A stretch of DNA of 64,000 nucleotides from Bacillus sp. FJAT-26390 (lineage in GTDB: Bacteria; Bacillota; Bacilli; Paenibacillales; Paenibacillaceae). Below, in pieces: positions 1-8,319 of this stretch (the first letter of the stretch is position 1; the number at the start of each line of letters is the position of its first letter). The notes under the pieces were generated by a model. The model was not told the DNA's origin, ran no database searches, and worked only from the letters and a program-made list of their open reading frames with translations. Position numbers and translations under genes: made by a program. Location of the stretch: contig NZ_MAQX01000011.1 in NCBI RefSeq assembly GCF_001682865.1, forward strand, positions 836,987 to 900,986. The letters are read 5' to 3'.

Positions 1-19
1 ACTATTAAAGGAGCTAATC

Positions 20-2770
20 ATGTTACGTAATTTGCGATTAAATATTCGTGCAAAAATATTAATCGGCTATTTTCTGATCATATGTTGTCTAGGTGCATGT
101 ATTGTTGTAGTGAGCGATAGAATCTCATCCTTGCAAAACGAAATTGAGACGATTACAACCCGGGACATCGAAGTGCATAATTTGATAACGACCATTCGCT
201 ACAATGCTGTCAGCATGGAGACCAGCCAGCGCGGATTTGTCATTACTGGCAACGAGACATATTTAGAGCCTTATTTGGCGGGAAAAGCGGAATGGGAAGC
301 CAACTACAATGCTTTGTACCAATATCTATTCGATGATCCGACAACGCGCAAAAGCCTTGAGGAGATCAAGCTGACGATTCAAAATTGGATCAAGGTGGCG
401 GGCGAGCCTACCGTCGCACTTCGTAAGGCGAACGACACGCAAGGCATTATTGATTTTTTTAATGGAGACACCGGCAAAAAAGATATCGATTCCCTTCGCG
501 TACAGCTCGAAACACTGCGTCAAAAGGAAATTGCATCAACTAAAAACCATATCATGCAATTGGAAAACCGGAACGACATGCTTATTATCAGCCTGTATGT
601 CATGCTGCTCGTCGTCTCCATTGTCGCTCTCTTAATCGTATCTTTCGTTTCTGGAACTATCGTCAAGACGATAAATGATGTCGTAAAAACGATAACGGAT
701 ATCGCCTCTTCCGGAGGGGACTTATCGACGCGCATTAAAGTGAACACCCGTGATGAGATTAGAGATCTCGCTCGTGCAACCAATGCGCTGCTGGACAACC
801 TTAACGATCAGAACTGGATTCAATCGAAGGTCGCCGAGGTGGCAACCATGAATCAAGGCATTAACGATATGAAGATGTTAGCGGATTCCTTTCTGTCCAA
901 GCTTGCGCCTATGCTTAATGCAGCCTACGGATTATTTTATATTAAACAAGGAGCAGGAGATCAGCAGAAGCTGAACAAAATTGCTTCTTATGCCGCGGCT
1001 GGCGACAGTCCAGGACATGCCAGCTTTCGAATGGGGGAAGGCCTTATCGGCCAAGCGGCGCTAGATAATCGCACCTTCTTGCTGAACTCTGCTCCTGATC
1101 ATCCGCTCAGCATTTCGTCAGGCATTGGATCGGTAGAGCCAAGAAGCATTCTAATCGTTCCATTCGAGTTTGAGGGCAAGGTTGCCGCGGTCGTTGAATT
1201 CGCATCCGTAGAGTCGTTTACTTCGCAGCATCTGAAGCTGCTTGAGCAAATCGAGAATTCATTTGGCGTTGCGATTAACAATGTCGCAGGTCGTATGGAG
1301 GTAGAGCGACTGCTAAGCGAATCGCAAGTGCTGACGGAAGAGCTACAGACACAAACCGAGGAGCTGCAGACGCAATCGGAAGAGCTGCAAATGCAGCAGG
1401 AAGAAATGCGCATGACTACCGAGCATCTGGAGGAACAAAACCTGTTCGCCGAGCAGAAAACGAAGGAATTGGAAAAAGCGAAGGAAGAGCTCGAAACGTA
1501 TTCCGAGCAGCTTAAGAAAAGCTCGCAATACAAATCCAATTTTCTCGCTAATATGTCGCATGAGCTTCGCACTCCGCTCAACAGCATATTAATTTTGTCC
1601 CAGCTTCTCTCGGAAAATGAAAACGATACGTTGAATGAAGAGGAAGAAGGGTATGCTAAAGTCATCCATACCTCCGGCAATGATCTGCTCACGCTAATAG
1701 ATGATATTCTCGATTTATCCAAAATCGAAGCCGGTAAGGTCATTTTGGTGATGGATGAAGTGAACGTCAGCGAAATCCCTGAGCATATGAAGCTTCTTTT
1801 TAACCCAGTTGCAGAGAAAAAAGAGCTTGCTTTCCAAATCAATTTAGATGAAGATGTACCGCCTGTACTGTATACAGATGGTCAAAGATTGCAGCAAATC
1901 TTAAAAAACCTATTGTCCAATGCCTTTAAATTTACGGAGCAAGGCTCCGTTGTATTAAACATTCAAAATGCGGATCCGCAAAGCGTGAAGAAGCATCTTC
2001 CTGCCCACACGGATAAGACGGTTATAGCGATTTCTGTAACGGATACGGGCATCGGCATTCCGCTCGATAAGCAGCAGCTGATCTTCGAAGCCTTCCAGCA
2101 GGTTGATGGCGAAACGAACCGTCAATACGGTGGCACCGGCCTCGGCTTATCGATCTGCAATGAATTCAGCAGACTGCTCGGCGGACGGATTGTGTTGGAC
2201 AGCCGGCCGCAAAAAGGCAGCAGCTTTACGCTCTTTGTGCCAAGCTTGCCTGATATGGAAAAAGAGCAGCTCGTTTCATTCCATCAGGAAATAGCAGCGG
2301 CTTCAGAAGTTTCGGTCGTAGCGGAAGCGCCTGCCGTTATCGAACAAATGGATTCCGAATCATCAGACTATGAATGCTCGCTTTTTGAAGGAAAAAGAGT
2401 GCTGCTCGTAGAGGATGATTCCCGCAACGTCTATGCTCTCGTCAAATCACTTAAAAATAAAAAGTTTAACGTGACCATCGCAAGCAACGGCAAGCAATGC
2501 ATGGAAATTATCGATAAAGACACCGACTTCGATTTGGTGCTTATGGATATTATGATGCCAATTATGGACGGTTTTGAAACGATGAAAGCGATGCGTCTTG
2601 TTCCTGCTATGCAGGATACGCCAATCATTGCGCTTACCGCTAAAGCGATGAAAAGCGATCGTGATAAATGCTTAGAGGCTGGCGCGTCTGACTATATTAG
2701 CAAACCGCTCAATATGGAGCAGCTGTTCTCGCTTATGCGGGTATGGCTTACAAAGCAGGTGGGTAATTGA
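20..2770 (+). CDS. Hybrid sensor histidine kinase, RsbK-like (CHASE3-HAMP-GAF-HisKA-HATPase-REC)
   Basis: A 916-residue membrane sensor kinase. Membrane segments lie near residues 13-32 and 187-208 and flank an extracellular CHASE3-type helical domain. HAMP (about 210-262), a GAF-like domain (about 285-430) and a Gln/Glu-rich coiled coil (about 430-505) follow. The kinase core has phospho-acceptor His514 in MSHELRTPLN and an ATPase domain with DTGIGIP and GGTGLGLSI. A C-terminal receiver has Asp843 in VLMDIMMP. AAAGGAG lies 6 bases before the ATG. The stop overlaps the next gene, a CheR-type methyltransferase, which suggests translational coupling. In Bacillus cereus the hybrid kinase RsbK is methylated by RsbM and passes phosphate to the receiver-phosphatase RsbY. 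Similar partners are present here, so I infer a general stress role; the signal sensed is unknown. Confidence 0.93.
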   Translation: MLRNLRLNIRAKILIGYFLIICCLGACIVVVSDRISSLQNEIETITTRDIEVHNLITTIRYNAVSMETSQRGFVITGNETYLEPYLAGKAEWEANYNALYQYLFDDPTTRKSLEEIKLTIQNWIKVAGEPTVALRKANDTQGIIDFFNGDTGKKDIDSLRVQLETLRQKEIASTKNHIMQLENRNDMLIISLYVMLLVVSIVALLIVSFVSGTIVKTINDVVKTITDIASSGGDLSTRIKVNTRDEIRDLARATNALLDNLNDQNWIQSKVAEVATMNQGINDMKMLADSFLSKLAPMLNAAYGLFYIKQGAGDQQKLNKIASYAAAGDSPGHASFRMGEGLIGQAALDNRTFLLNSAPDHPLSISSGIGSVEPRSILIVPFEFEGKVAAVVEFASVESFTSQHLKLLEQIENSFGVAINNVAGRMEVERLLSESQVLTEELQTQTEELQTQSEELQMQQEEMRMTTEHLEEQNLFAEQKTKELEKAKEELETYSEQLKKSSQYKSNFLANMSHELRTPLNSILILSQLLSENENDTLNEEEEGYAKVIHTSGNDLLTLIDDILDLSKIEAGKVILVMDEVNVSEIPEHMKLLFNPVAEKKELAFQINLDEDVPPVLYTDGQRLQQILKNLLSNAFKFTEQGSVVLNIQNADPQSVKKHLPAHTDKTVIAISVTDTGIGIPLDKQQLIFEAFQQVDGETNRQYGGTGLGLSICNEFSRLLGGRIVLDSRPQKGSSFTLFVPSLPDMEKEQLVSFHQEIAAASEVSVVAEAPAVIEQMDSESSDYECSLFEGKRVLLVEDDSRNVYALVKSLKNKKFNVTIASNGKQCMEIIDKDTDFDLVLMDIMMPIMDGFETMKAMRLVPAMQDTPIIALTAKAMKSDRDKCLEAGASDYISKPLNMEQLFSLMRVWLTKQVGN

Positions 2771-3636
2771 GCAGCGAATGGAATGAGGAAGACTTCATTA
2801 ATGAGGATGCGATAACGCAGGACGAACTGGAGCGCATAGAGATCAACTTGCTGCTAGAAGGCATTTACAGCATCTACGGTTTCGATTTTCGGAGCTACCT
2901 GCGTTCCTCGCTGCGGCGGCGTATCTATCATCGGATGAACCTTGAAGGCTTGCCGACGATCACCTCCCTTCTTGAGAAGGTGCTTCATGAACCGAATTTT
3001 ATCGACAACCTGCTTAACGATTTCTCTATTAAGGTGACGGAGATGTTTCGTGATCCCAGCTTTTTCGCATCATTCCGCAAAGACGTCATTCCGCACCTTC
3101 GGGAGCTACCGGAAATTCGGATCTGGCATGCAGGCTGCGCGACTGGAGAAGAAGTATATTCCATGGCTATCCTTCTTGAAGAAGAAGAGCTGCTGAATAA
3201 AGCGAAGATCTATGCTACGGATATGAACGAGCTTGTCATTGAGAGCGCGAAGCAAGGCAAGTTTCCGCTAAAGCGGATGCAAACCTTTACGAAAAACTAC
3301 TTGCGGGCAGGCGGAACCAAGGAGTTCTCCTCCTACTATACGACTAATTATGAGCATGCTTTATTTCATCCGCATATCAAAGAAAACATCATGTTTGCGC
3401 AGCATAATCTGGCAACGGACCGTTCCTTTAATGAGTTTCACGTCATTTTATGCCGGAATGTCCTTATCTACTTTAATTCCGAGCTGCAAAACCATGTGCA
3501 TCATTTGTTTTTTGAAAGTTTGGCTTTGAATGGCTTCTTGGCTTTGGGCAACATGGAATCGCTGTTAACCCCCCTTAAAAATAAATACGAGGACTTTAAT
3601 GCGCCAGAGCGGATTTTCCGCAAGGTAAGCAGTTAG
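2767..3636 (+). CDS. CheR-type protein-glutamate methyltransferase, RsbM-like
   Basis: A 289-residue S-adenosylmethionine-dependent methyltransferase of the CheR family. It starts with TTG inside the TTGA overlap with the upstream kinase stop. Family landmarks are a helical N-terminal domain with RRRIYHRM, TEMFRDP near residue 90, SAM-binding motif I (WHAGCATGEEVYS, about 119-131), an ATDMN acidic strand and ILCRNVLIYF near residue 230. No chemoreceptor or other chemotaxis gene is nearby, and there is no CheB partner. The likely substrate is therefore the overlapping sensor kinase, as for B. cereus RsbM and RsbK. Methylation would tune the stress sensor rather than swimming. The family call is firm; the substrate is inferred from coupling. 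Confidence 0.92.
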   Translation: MSSEWNEEDFINEDAITQDELERIEINLLLEGIYSIYGFDFRSYLRSSLRRRIYHRMNLEGLPTITSLLEKVLHEPNFIDNLLNDFSIKVTEMFRDPSFFASFRKDVIPHLRELPEIRIWHAGCATGEEVYSMAILLEEEELLNKAKIYATDMNELVIESAKQGKFPLKRMQTFTKNYLRAGGTKEFSSYYTTNYEHALFHPHIKENIMFAQHNLATDRSFNEFHVILCRNVLIYFNSELQNHVHHLFFESLALNGFLALGNMESLLTPLKNKYEDFNAPERIFRKVSS

Positions 3637-3753
3637 TCCGCTTTAGCGGGGGATACGAAGAAATAAGGCTAGTTTCTAGCTCTATTTTCAGTTGGCGGCT
3701 TGGCAGCTCAATTGGCGGGTGGAGCCGCAACGTATTGCATCAAGCTTCTAGAA

Positions 3754-3801
3754 AAGGAACTGTAACGAAAGGTCATTCCAGACCTTTCGTTACAGTTCCT
3801 T
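3754..3801. terminator. Bidirectional terminator hairpin with 21-bp perfect arms
   Basis: Arms 3754-3774 and 3781-3801 are exact reverse complements around a 6-base loop. The hairpin separates the plus-strand kinase/methyltransferase pair from the convergent minus-strand gene ending at 3807. T-rich stretches are modest, so it is called from hairpin strength and position. Confidence 0.8.
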
Positions 3802-3806
3802 CATTG

Positions 3807-4082
3807 TTATAAGGCCGCTTTCCGGCTCACATTAGAAGACGTGCGGGCGATTTGGATCGAAGCATTGATGGTTACTTTTTTGGCAAGCCCCCGTAATTCC
3901 TCCTCCGAACCCTTGAATTGCGCGCCCATTCGGCTCAGCTCTATTAATGCCGCTTTTGCCGCTTCTAATGCGAGACATTCATTTTGCAAAATAAAGTGGG
4001 CAACCTGGTAGGCGTAATGCTCCAGTCCCCTTAATTGTTGAAGCTTGTGAATTCGTTGTTTTGCTGCGCTCATTTCGTTCAT
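3807..4082 (-). CDS. Small protein resembling sigma-70 region 2
   Basis: A 91-residue acidic/helical protein with no signal peptide or membrane segment. Residues about 20-55 (YAYQVAHFILQNECLALEA followed by KAALIELSR) resemble the region 2 helices of ECF-type sigma factors, where a YxxAYxxLxDxxxAED pattern is usual. No region 4 helix-turn-helix follows, so it cannot be a complete sigma factor. It is the last gene of a minus-strand run, 17 bases after the gene ending at 4100. It might be a sigma remnant, a decoy or an unrelated helical protein. The resemblance is by eye only and the function is unknown. Confidence 0.6.
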   Translation of the reverse strand: MNEMSAAKQRIHKLQQLRGLEHYAYQVAHFILQNECLALEAAKAALIELSRMGAQFKGSEEELRGLAKKVTINASIQIARTSSNVSRKAAL

Positions 4083-4099
4083 AACGTATCCTCGTCAAA

Positions 4100-5350
4100 T
4101 CATTTTATAATGCTTTCGTTGATTTCAAAGTTTAACAGATGAAGCTTCTTTAGCTGATCCTTCGCCTGCTCTTTATCGCCAACAAAGGCAGCACTTCCTA
4201 TGAACAACAGCTTCCCGTTTGTAATATCAACCACAGCTGTTCCTGGAATGCCGGCTTGGTTAAAAAGGATGTACAGACGGTTGAATCCAAACTGCACCTT
4301 TTTAATCTCGTTCACGCCTAGCTGCTCTGCCGATACCGAAACATATGCGTGTTCATATTTTTGGTTCTCAGCGCTATAACGCGATATGGCAACATGGTCC
4401 GTATCGTATTCCGCAACATATAAATATTCATTTTGCCCGCTATGCACTCTTTCTGTATTAGCAGCCTGCTCCCGAACCATTTCGGGCAATTCAATCATTA
4501 ATCCAGTACGATACGAATAAGAGTAAAATTTCTCGCTGAGCTTCTCTGCGTAACGAGCAGCCTCATCCATTCTATCGTTGACCTTCACCTTTTTAAAAAT
4601 AAAATAAACGTTATCGGCCGGAGTCAAAAATCTATTTGTTGTTATGGCTGAAACTTGTATTTGCTCCTCTTTTTGATCGCTTTTGGTGCTTCCCCAAGAC
4701 TCAAGCTTTTCATTTCGCAGCAGCTTTCCGCTCGTTATGTCCATCACGAATACTTCATATTCACTTTGCGGATTATCTGTATAAAAGGTCCCAACCAGAA
4801 TATGAACCTCTTCATCCACCCTCTGTACATCTACGATATTGAGATATCTAAGCTCCCTTTCCCGCTCAAAGGACAGCTCGAATTCCGATATTTTTTCTGT
4901 TGCCTCATTAAGAACACTTAGCTGAAGTGCGGAAAAACGTGACTTCAGTCCCGTATTTTCCAAGACTGTATCTGCGTAAATCACCCACTCCTTATCACGG
5001 TAAAAGCCCGAATTCTGTTTTCCTCGCATAAAGCTCTTATGGTCATTGATCAGCTGCTTGATTCCAGGCAGGTTATAAAACCATGAATTCGCGTCAGTTA
5101 TTCCTAAACGAATGTTTTTCATGTTCAAGCCGCCATACTCGCTTCCAGCTGCATTTACTTTTAAAAATTCGGAGCTCATATTTCCATAATAAGCGCCAGT
5201 CAAGCTGACTGCCGCGGCTTCCTTTGGGTCACCTTGTATCGTTTCAAGCTTGTATTCAGGCAGATGGTTTTGTTTGCCGTACGTATAATAAGTGCCAATT
5301 CCGCTCACAGCGATCACTGCAATAACGATGGATAACCAATAACGCCTCAT
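4100..5350 (-). CDS. Membrane-anchored protein of unknown function in ABC operon
   Basis: A 416-residue protein with one N-terminal membrane segment (about residues 4-22), short positive N-terminus MRRYW, and a long extracytoplasmic part with no family I recognise. The reading frame is open further upstream, but the ATG at 5350 has AAGGAG seven bases before it and lies 12 bases after the permease stop, so I prefer it. It is the fourth gene of the GntR/ATPase/permease/anchored-protein operon. Such operons in Bacilli (ytr-like) often carry an extracytoplasmic partner of the ABC transporter, which is its most likely role. No lipobox is seen. Confidence 0.8.
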   Translation of the reverse strand: MRRYWLSIVIAVIAVSGIGTYYTYGKQNHLPEYKLETIQGDPKEAAAVSLTGAYYGNMSSEFLKVNAAGSEYGGLNMKNIRLGITDANSWFYNLPGIKQLINDHKSFMRGKQNSGFYRDKEWVIYADTVLENTGLKSRFSALQLSVLNEATEKISEFELSFERERELRYLNIVDVQRVDEEVHILVGTFYTDNPQSEYEVFVMDITSGKLLRNEKLESWGSTKSDQKEEQIQVSAITTNRFLTPADNVYFIFKKVKVNDRMDEAARYAEKLSEKFYSYSYRTGLMIELPEMVREQAANTERVHSGQNEYLYVAEYDTDHVAISRYSAENQKYEHAYVSVSAEQLGVNEIKKVQFGFNRLYILFNQAGIPGTAVVDITNGKLLFIGSAAFVGDKEQAKDQLKKLHLLNFEINESIIK

Positions 5351-5361
5351 TTGCATTCTCC

Positions 5362-6201
5362 TTACACCGTAATCTTTTTGGCAAGCAGCCTCATTCCAAG
5401 CCACACCGATAAGCAGAGCACTAGAGCGCACATGATCACCAATATGGCGTATATCTCATTTGGATACACAAAGGTGTAAAGCTTACCATAACCAAGAAAT
5501 AATACAGGCGAAATAACCGCTAACACGCAGCACGCCAAATACAGCACGCCATATAAAATCCCCAAACGGCGATAGCTTCGCTCCAGCAATATTGCAGTAA
5601 AAATAGCCAATACCGCAATCGTCCCTATCCCGTAATAGTAGAGGAACTGTTCAAACTGCCTAGGTATAAGCTCTACAAGCGCTTGATTGCGGCTGATCGC
5701 ATCCACCATATGCGAGTCTGCTCTCTGATCCGCCGGAACAACCAGCTTGAATAGGAGATGCTCGATGGGCAGCAGTACCAATTGAAAGGAAATAAAGCCA
5801 AATACGAACAGGAGAAACGCGGTTATTTTAGCTAAATAGATGTTGCGCCTTGCTGTTGGCAGCACAAGCAATCGATAAATAAACGTATGACGCCCAAACC
5901 ATTCGCGGTACCAGATGAAGAAGACATATACGGTTAGCACACCAATACAAGCGAGTATCGGCAAAATAAACCACATCTGCGTATTAAATATCGCCCACTC
6001 AAAAGTTAGCAGATCAGGTGACGATAATTGAAACCTATTTTCGATGTCTTGCGTCAGCAGCTCTTTCTTCAGGGATAATTCACTATTAAGCTTCCAAATG
6101 AGGCTGCTGATCTGGCAAATTGCCGTGATTCCCATTAAGATGGCAAGCACCCACCGAAAACGATGCACTTCCATATGGACCAGCTTCAAATATCGGTTCA
6201 T
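5362..6201 (-). CDS. ABC-2-type transporter permease subunit
   Basis: A 279-residue integral membrane protein with about six hydrophobic segments (near residues 15-35, 75-95, 115-140, 190-210, 220-240 and 250-272) and an extended loop between segments 1 and 2. It overlaps the ATPase gene by four bases, so it is almost surely the membrane partner of that ATPase. The sequence between segments 3 and 4 is hydrophilic and probably extracellular. The substrate is not evident. Related GntR-ATPase-permease cassettes in Bacilli respond to cell-envelope stress or cell-wall antibiotics; that role is inference here. Confidence 0.82.
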   Translation of the reverse strand: MNRYLKLVHMEVHRFRWVLAILMGITAICQISSLIWKLNSELSLKKELLTQDIENRFQLSSPDLLTFEWAIFNTQMWFILPILACIGVLTVYVFFIWYREWFGRHTFIYRLLVLPTARRNIYLAKITAFLLFVFGFISFQLVLLPIEHLLFKLVVPADQRADSHMVDAISRNQALVELIPRQFEQFLYYYGIGTIAVLAIFTAILLERSYRRLGILYGVLYLACCVLAVISPVLFLGYGKLYTFVYPNEIYAILVIMCALVLCLSVWLGMRLLAKKITV

Positions 6202-6887
6202 GCCCGGTACACCTCTCTCATGACATCAATAACGGATTTGCCTTCATCGCTTCGCATTTCTTCGCAGTTGAACGAGCGGCTAACCTTCCCGTCCAGCAAT
6301 AAAACGGCTTTATCCATGAGATGCTCCATCTCTCCGATCTCATGCGTCGTAAGCAGCACGCCGCGGCCCTCAATTAAGTCGCTCGTAAATACTTCCGTAA
6401 TCGCTTCGCGGCTGAATAAGTCGATCCCGGAAAACGGCTCGTCCATTAATAAATAATCGGAATCTTGGCCAAGACCGAGCAGGAGGTTGAATTTAGCAGC
6501 GGTTCCTTTCGATAAGTTCCCGACTCTTTCCGAATGCTCCAGCCGAAAAAAATGCATCAGCTCGCTCGCTCGTTCCATATTCCAGCTATCATAGAAGTCT
6601 GCCATGAACCGGAGCGCTTCGGATAGCTTCATGCCGGGAAGCATCGCCAGATGGTCAGGGACGAAGGATATTTTCTCATAGAGGCTTGGTCTAAGCGGTT
6701 GTCCGTTAATATGAATAGAGCCTCTCGAAATCGGAGTCAGCCCCATGATTGCCTTCAAAACCGTAGATTTCCCGGCTCCATTTGCACCGATCAGACAAGT
6801 AATTTCACCCTTATTCGCGTTAAAGGATACGCCGTTTAACACGTTGCGGCGGCGGTAACGCTTATGGATATCTTTGACCTCAATCAT
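6198..6887 (-). CDS. ABC transporter ATP-binding protein
   Basis: A 229-residue ATPase with Walker A GANGAGKST (residues 34-42), signature LSKGTAAKF, Walker B YLLMDEPFSG and switch histidine in TTHEIGEMEH. The signature differs from the usual LSGGQ, as in exporter ATPases of the YtrB/BcrA type. Translation most likely starts at ATG 6887, inside the end of the GntR gene, with AAGGAG just upstream; a longer open frame to 6950 has no ribosome site. It overlaps the permease by four bases. Together they form a putative exporter or envelope-maintenance transporter under GntR control. Confidence 0.92.
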   Translation of the reverse strand: MIEVKDIHKRYRRRNVLNGVSFNANKGEITCLIGANGAGKSTVLKAIMGLTPISRGSIHINGQPLRPSLYEKISFVPDHLAMLPGMKLSEALRFMADFYDSWNMERASELMHFFRLEHSERVGNLSKGTAAKFNLLLGLGQDSDYLLMDEPFSGIDLFSREAITEVFTSDLIEGRGVLLTTHEIGEMEHLMDKAVLLLDGKVSRSFNCEEMRSDEGKSVIDVMREVYRA

Positions 6888-7281
6888 GCTCCGGTGCTCC
6901 TTCCTCATATTTGCTTTTGACCAGCTGCAGCAGCTCATCGATTGGCACATCGATTTTTCTTACGGACGCCACAAACGAACAAACTGCATTGCCGATTAAT
7001 TCCGCTCTTATTTGGTTAAGCACCTTTTCTTCCGTCGTAATCCTGCTATGTGAGTTTCCCTCCGTAATGATCAACCGCTGCTCCTCCATTTCCTTATACG
7101 CTTTTTGTACCGTGTTCGGATTAATCTTCATTAAGCCGCCTAGCTCCCTGCGGGAAGGTATCACCTGTCCCGCAGCAAGGCGGCCCGTTGCTATTTTTTC
7201 CTTAAAATGTCCGACTACCTGCAAATAGACAGGGTCCCTCGTATTAAACGCCACTTCTGTCCACCCGTCGTTTAAGCTCAT
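6880..7281 (-). CDS. GntR-family regulator, YtrA type
   Basis: A short (133-residue) GntR regulator. The winged helix-turn-helix spans about residues 10-75 (DPVYLQVVGHFKEKI, PSRRELGGLMKINPNTVQKA). There is only a short C-terminal helical tail rather than a ligand domain, which is typical of the YtrA subfamily that represses its own ABC operon. ATG 7281 has GAGG at good distance; an alternative ATG at 7290 sits too close to it. Two palindromic operator-like sites lie directly upstream at 7313-7363, supporting autoregulation. The effector is unknown. Confidence 0.92.
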   Translation of the reverse strand: MSLNDGWTEVAFNTRDPVYLQVVGHFKEKIATGRLAAGQVIPSRRELGGLMKINPNTVQKAYKEMEEQRLIITEGNSHSRITTEEKVLNQIRAELIGNAVCSFVASVRKIDVPIDELLQLVKSKYEEGAPEHD

Positions 7282-7312
7282 CGCGATCATTCCTCACATT
7301 CCTAACAAACGT

Positions 7313-7363
7313 GTGTATTACGTGCATAATACACTTGATAAGCGTATTATGCACGTAATACAC
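7313..7363 (-). promoter_or_regulatory. Double palindromic operator for the YtrA-type GntR regulator
   Basis: Two copies of GTGTATTA-N6-TAATACAC (7313-7334, perfect; 7342-7363, one mismatch) lie 29 bp apart. The outer 20 bases (7313-7332 and 7344-7363) are also exact reverse complements of each other around 11 bases. GTGTA/TACAC palindromes are what YtrA-type regulators bind, to my memory. The sites lie 32 bp or more upstream of the GntR start. Confidence 0.85.
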
Positions 7364-7407
7364 TTAAAAGTCAAATGCTGGAATACATATCAGAAAATGC
7401 TGCACGC

Positions 7408-7448
7408 AAAAAAAAAAAGAGCAAATGACGCCAGCGTCATTTGCTCTT
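7408..7448 (-). terminator. Intrinsic terminator of the rsbV-rsbW operon
   Basis: A 14-bp perfect stem (7417-7430 with 7435-7448, loop of 4) is followed on the minus strand by a run of about 11 T. It lies 30 bp after the rsbW stop. It shows that no sigB gene is co-transcribed downstream of rsbW. Confidence 0.93.
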
Positions 7449-7477
7449 CTTCTATGCTCGTTTGGCAGCCGTAAATA

Positions 7478-7915
7478 CTAATGCTCCGTAGCTGCGTTCA
7501 AATATTTAGTTAGCACAACTTCCGTTCCATCCTGCAAAGCGTTAACCTCTACCTCGTCCATTAGCGCCTGCATCAAATAGATGCCAAGCCCTCCGACTCG
7601 GAGCCCGCTCACATCCGCTTCAGGAAGGGGAGCCGCTTTATCAAGCGCCTCGGGGGCCAGAAAAGCTGAGCCGTTGTTCTTCACTTTGATCGTAAGTGTA
7701 GTCTCGTCATGCTCAAAGGAAATGTCGATCATTCCCTCGTCCGTGCCTTGAGCGCCATGGATAACCGCATTATTGCAGGCCTCGGAAACGGCTACCTTCA
7801 TATCTTCGATTTCTTCGTAGGCGTAGCTCATCTTCGAGGCGATTCCAAATAGACAGATTCTGACCATATCGATATAGTCTGCATGGGCCGGTATTTGTAA
7901 TCGAATGGCATTCAT
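7478..7915 (-). CDS. rsbW: Anti-sigma factor serine kinase RsbW
   Basis: A 145-residue GHKL-fold protein. The N-box EACNNAVIHGA and the glycine-rich LRVGGLGIYLM loop match anti-sigma-B kinases. In the partner-switch mechanism RsbW binds and silences a sigma factor, and phosphorylates and inactivates its antagonist RsbV. The start overlaps the rsbV stop by four bases, so the pair is translationally coupled. Usually sigB follows directly, but here a strong terminator does. The target sigma factor must be encoded elsewhere, or the protein controls another target. Assignment as RsbW rather than SpoIIAB rests on the RsbV and PP2C neighbours. Confidence 0.88.
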   Translation of the reverse strand: MNAIRLQIPAHADYIDMVRICLFGIASKMSYAYEEIEDMKVAVSEACNNAVIHGAQGTDEGMIDISFEHDETTLTIKVKNNGSAFLAPEALDKAAPLPEADVSGLRVGGLGIYLMQALMDEVEVNALQDGTEVVLTKYLNAATEH

Positions 7916-8244
7916 GCTTGGGCCTCTGTCCCTTCTATTAGGTATCTCGAAATGCCGGTTAAATCAAATAAACGTCTAATCGCAGCTGGAATGTCGCGTA
8001 CAAAGAACGGCGCATTCAGCTCGTCACGTAGTTTAAGCACCGAAACGATAATGCCGATTCCGGTACTGTCGATATATTTTAACTGCTTGAGATTAAGCAC
8101 CAATGCCTTATCCGTTTTATTCATCACCAGCTCCAAAGCTGACCGAAGCTGCGGCACCACCGATAAATCGAGCTCTCCGTTTACGTGAAGGATATATTGA
8201 TCCTTCGTTTCTTCCTGTACAACTTGAAATTGCTCAGCCTTCAT
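7912..8244 (-). CDS. rsbV: Anti-anti-sigma factor RsbV
   Basis: A 110-residue STAS-domain protein. The phosphorylation site Ser60 lies in YIDSTGIG, the hallmark of SpoIIAA/RsbV antagonists. Unphosphorylated RsbV binds RsbW and frees the sigma factor; phosphatases of the PP2C type reactivate it. I start it at ATG 8244, which has GGAG eight bases upstream; a GTG at 8253 overlaps that ribosome site. It is coupled to rsbW. The receiver-PP2C protein at 9071-10207 is the natural phosphatase. Confidence 0.9.
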   Translation of the reverse strand: MKAEQFQVVQEETKDQYILHVNGELDLSVVPQLRSALELVMNKTDKALVLNLKQLKYIDSTGIGIIVSVLKLRDELNAPFFVRDIPAAIRRLFDLTGISRYLIEGTEAQA

Positions 8245-8319
8245 TCTATTCACTCCGCTCGCGTTTGTTTAATAAATAGGCAAATATCCTTTACTTTGTA
8301 CAAGGCGCAGCTGCACCAC

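Noticed and set aside
1099-1842. A 247-codon minus-strand frame rich in Ser and Cys
   Set aside because: It is antisense to the GAF/coiled-coil/HisKA part of the sensor kinase, and its Cys/Ser bias comes from the reversed Gln/Glu coiled-coil codons.
7912-8244. Identification of the RsbV/RsbW pair as SpoIIAA/SpoIIAB
   Set aside because: spoIIA operons carry sigF directly downstream; here a terminator follows and a receiver-PP2C phosphatase is adjacent.
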